From Furcasterigmium furcatum (taxonomy: Eukaryota; Ascomycota; Sordariomycetes; Glomerellales; Plectosphaerellaceae), in NCBI GenBank assembly GCA_001599815.1, contig BCIA01000005.1, forward strand, positions 2,149,088-2,213,087: a stretch of DNA of 64,000 nt. Reading direction: 5' to 3'. The translations under genes and the position numbers were made by a program. The notes under the pieces were generated by a model that did not search any database, had not been told where the DNA came from, and saw only the letters and a program-made list of their open reading frames with translations. Below, one piece after another: positions 61,826-64,000 of the stretch (positions are counted from its first letter, which is position 1; every line of letters begins with the position of its first letter).

Positions 61826-64000
61826 CTACTCATCGACCGGGAAGCGGCCGGTGAACTTGAAAGTAGCCAAGCCGCCCGTGAAGGCGTAGATGAACTCCCA
61901 GTCAACACCATCGCTGAAGTAGATACCATCAAGCTCGGGCGACTCCTCCCCATTCTCCTCACCGTAGAACTGGGGGGGCTGCCGCTTCTCAGGCTCTACC
62001 AGGCCAAGATTGTCGAAAACAAACCCCGCGGATCCAAGGACGCCGATGGGCTTTCCCCAGCGGTAGGCGTCAAGGACGATCTGAACAGGGCGGCCAAGGG
62101 GGTAGAGCGTCGTTGGTTTCCAGGCAAACACTTCCGTGGTACCGTCGGTCACGACGATGCCGTCAAAGTCGCTAGCGTAGGCATGAGTGTAGGTCACGTC
62201 GATCCCGTCAGTCAGGGACTCGCCGATGACAGCAGCCGTGAGGCCAAAGTCATCAAGAGAAGACTTGAGCGACGCGGCCTGGCTCAGCGACCCTTTGTTA
62301 TTGATGCTCGCCAGGATGCCGACGTTAAGGCCTGTGATGCTGGGCAGAGGGTTCTCCATGACGGAGATGCCCTGGGTCTTGTTGTCGTGGTAGTAAGTCT
62401 CGTCCGGGTCCAGGTGGCTCACGCCGAGGAAGTCAGCAACGCGGTTGGCGATGTCGTTGCTGATCTTGTTGAGCTGCTGGAGAACCTTGACCTTGACATC
62501 ATCGGACTCGAGGTTGGATGTCTCGAAGCGGATGGCATCAATCAGGAACTGCTGCTCAATGGCGATGAGAGAGTTGTAGAACAGGCGAGGCTGGGACCAG
62601 TGGTCGGAGAAGGTCTCAGACCTCTCGCGGGTCAGGCGGCCGTCGACTGTACGGTCTGGTGCGGTGAAGAATCCCTTGCCCTCGGTCTGGTTGGCCTGCT
62701 TTGGGTTTCCTTCGTTCAGGGTGTTGGGAGAGTCTGGGCTTGTCAGTCAAGTCTCCTGGAGCGGTCACTTCACACTCACAAGGCCTGATGTTGCGGTTCA
62801 GGAACTGCTGGCCGGCACCATCACGGTTGTTGTTGTGAACACGGTTGATAGGCCTGTTAATAGGGATCTGCTCAAAGTTTGGGCTTCCCATGTTGCGGTT
62901 GAGCTGCGTGTCGAGATAGGAGAAGATGCGGCCCTGCAGCAGAGGGTCCTCGCTGAAGTCGATTCCACGGACAATGTGCCCGGGCTGGAACTGCGGGAGT
63001 GTCAGCTTGAGTCTGTTCTCTCCTTTCTCGAGGGACATGCCATGATCTGCTCAGTCTCAGAGTGGAAGTTGACCGGGTTGGCATCCAGCTTGAGCTCGCC
63101 GAGCTTCTGCAAGGGTGCAAGCTCCTCGGGGATCATCTTGGTGGCATCCAGGAGATCGAATCCAAAGGCGAGGGCGTCCTCCTCGTCAACGATCTGCACG
63201 CAGACATCCCACTCAGGGCCGTTGCCGGCTTCGATGGCGTCCCAAAGGTCCTGGCGGTGGTAGTCGGGGTTTCGCCCGGCAATGACCTGGGCCTCCTCCC
63301 AAACCAGGCTGGCAAGGCCCTGCTTGGTCTTGAAGTGCCATTTTATGAGCTTGGAATCGCCCTCTTCCGTGACGAAACGGTACGTATTGACACCGAAACC
63401 GTCCTAGAATACTTTAGCCTCGAGTCTCCCATGAACTCCCGAGTTCAGCTCACCCACCATGTGACGGTAGCTCCTTGGGATACCACGACCACTCATGGCC
63501 CAGAAGAGAGTATGCAGGCTTGTGGACTCCTGGCTGAAGAAGTCCCAGGCGCTGTCGTGGGCGGTGGCAGCTTGAGGGATCTCCTTGTCGGGCCGCGGGT
63601 TGACGGCATGGATCAGGTCCGGCTGTGTTGACGTCAGCAATGCTATAGCGTTCCCGGGTATTCGAACAGAGGCAGACGTACGAATTGGGCTGCATCCTGA
63701 ATGAAGAACACGGGGATGTTGTTTCCTACGACATCATGGATGCCCTCATCTGTCCAGCTGCAATATCTCGGTTAGCACCGAGTCGGCCAGGGGAACGGTA
63801 TCTGGTCGGCAGGCACTTACAATCGGACAGCTGCGAGAAGAATTTGTTAGCAAGAGTGCCAGATCCGTTCATGATATCATCCCAAGACTCACCAAAGCCT
63901 CGGACGTCTCTGACAGAGTCGGCGCTGCCACGGGAGCCAGCAACGGTAGAGAACCGCACAAACGTCGGAGTAGTCTTGCCCTCCTCAGCAAGGAACGAGG
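61826..64000 (-). CDS. Large-subunit catalase, 5' end outside the window
   Basis: Seven exons are visible, complement(61826..62733, 62780..62990, 63041..63403, 63458..63622, 63682..63757, 63821..63830, 63893..>64000), about 613 residues. The start and the catalytic His lie beyond 64000. Heme catalase blocks are clear: FVRFSTVAGSRGSADSVRD, NNIPVFFIQDA, AWDFFSQ, WAMSGRGIPRSYRHM, and ETEQIM-FQPGHIVRGIDF across an intron. The proximal-ligand region is QGRIFSYLDTQLNR. The last 200 residues form the flavodoxin-like C-terminal domain of large catalases (LNVGILASINNKGSL). It disproportionates H2O2; whether it is secreted cannot be told without the N-terminus. Oddities are a 10-nt microexon (63821-63830) and a GC-AG intron (63040-62991, donor GCATGT). 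Confidence 0.93.

Overview
The window is nuclear DNA of a filamentous ascomycete, most likely a Sordariomycete. The evidence is GC-rich coding sequence, many short introns (about 38-99 nt) with GTRNGT donors and CTRAC-like branch sites, and typical Pezizomycotina gene families: a Zn2Cys6 regulator, a PTH11-type rhodopsin-domain protein, a large-subunit catalase, Afi1 and a dispersed intron-bearing tRNA. The species cannot be named from the sequence. I see no CRISPR array, operon, intact transposon or biosynthetic cluster. The content is mostly conserved housekeeping genes separated by 0.3-3 kb intergenic stretches.

Layout. 0.5-9.3 kb: a Zn2Cys6 regulator (-), a secreted copper amine oxidase (+) and a basic disordered protein (-). 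12.5-19.2 kb: a bZIP factor (+), a LIM-domain gene with an in-frame UAG (+) and Mediator subunit 10 (+). 19.7-27.0 kb: a TPR/DnaJ co-chaperone with an in-frame C-terminal extension (-), a short-chain dehydrogenase (-) and a medium-chain reductase (-). 28.7-38.5 kb: a PTH11-like membrane protein (+), dihydroorotase (-), an EF-hand protein (-), Afi1 (+) and S-formylglutathione hydrolase (-). 38.9-45.5 kb: a small cysteine-rich secreted protein (-), tRNA-Phe (+), RPB6 (-) divergent from TFIIIA (+), and a ZIP zinc transporter (-). 46.3-55.5 kb: an uncharacterised protein (-), mitochondrial endonuclease G (+), tRNA-Gly (+), polyadenylation factor Pfs2 (-) and DGAT1 (+). 56-64 kb: isoprenylcysteine methyltransferase (-), a sugar O-acetyltransferase (+) that overlaps a TMEM170-like gene (-) tail to tail, a Pex8-like peroxin (+) and a catalase (-) that runs off the right edge.

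The genes do not form one pathway. Loose themes are RNA polymerase machinery (MED10, RPB6, TFIIIA, PFS2, two tRNAs), detoxification and redox (amine oxidase, S-formylglutathione hydrolase, catalase, SDR, MDR) and peroxisome/lipid functions (PEX8, DGAT1). The most striking observation is the LIM gene. An in-frame UAG sits exactly between the first two zinc-ligand cysteines, where a Trp would fit, and it lies in the three-base loop of a predicted hairpin. That is the expected signature of a fungal stop codon recoded by A-to-I mRNA editing. Second is the TPR/DnaJ gene: its stop is followed in frame by 105 coding-like codons that encode an acidic tract and a hydrophobic anchor. Other gene-structure oddities are GC-AG introns, a 10-nt microexon, stop-free 3n introns and a 66-bp minisatellite that crosses the PFS2 stop codon.
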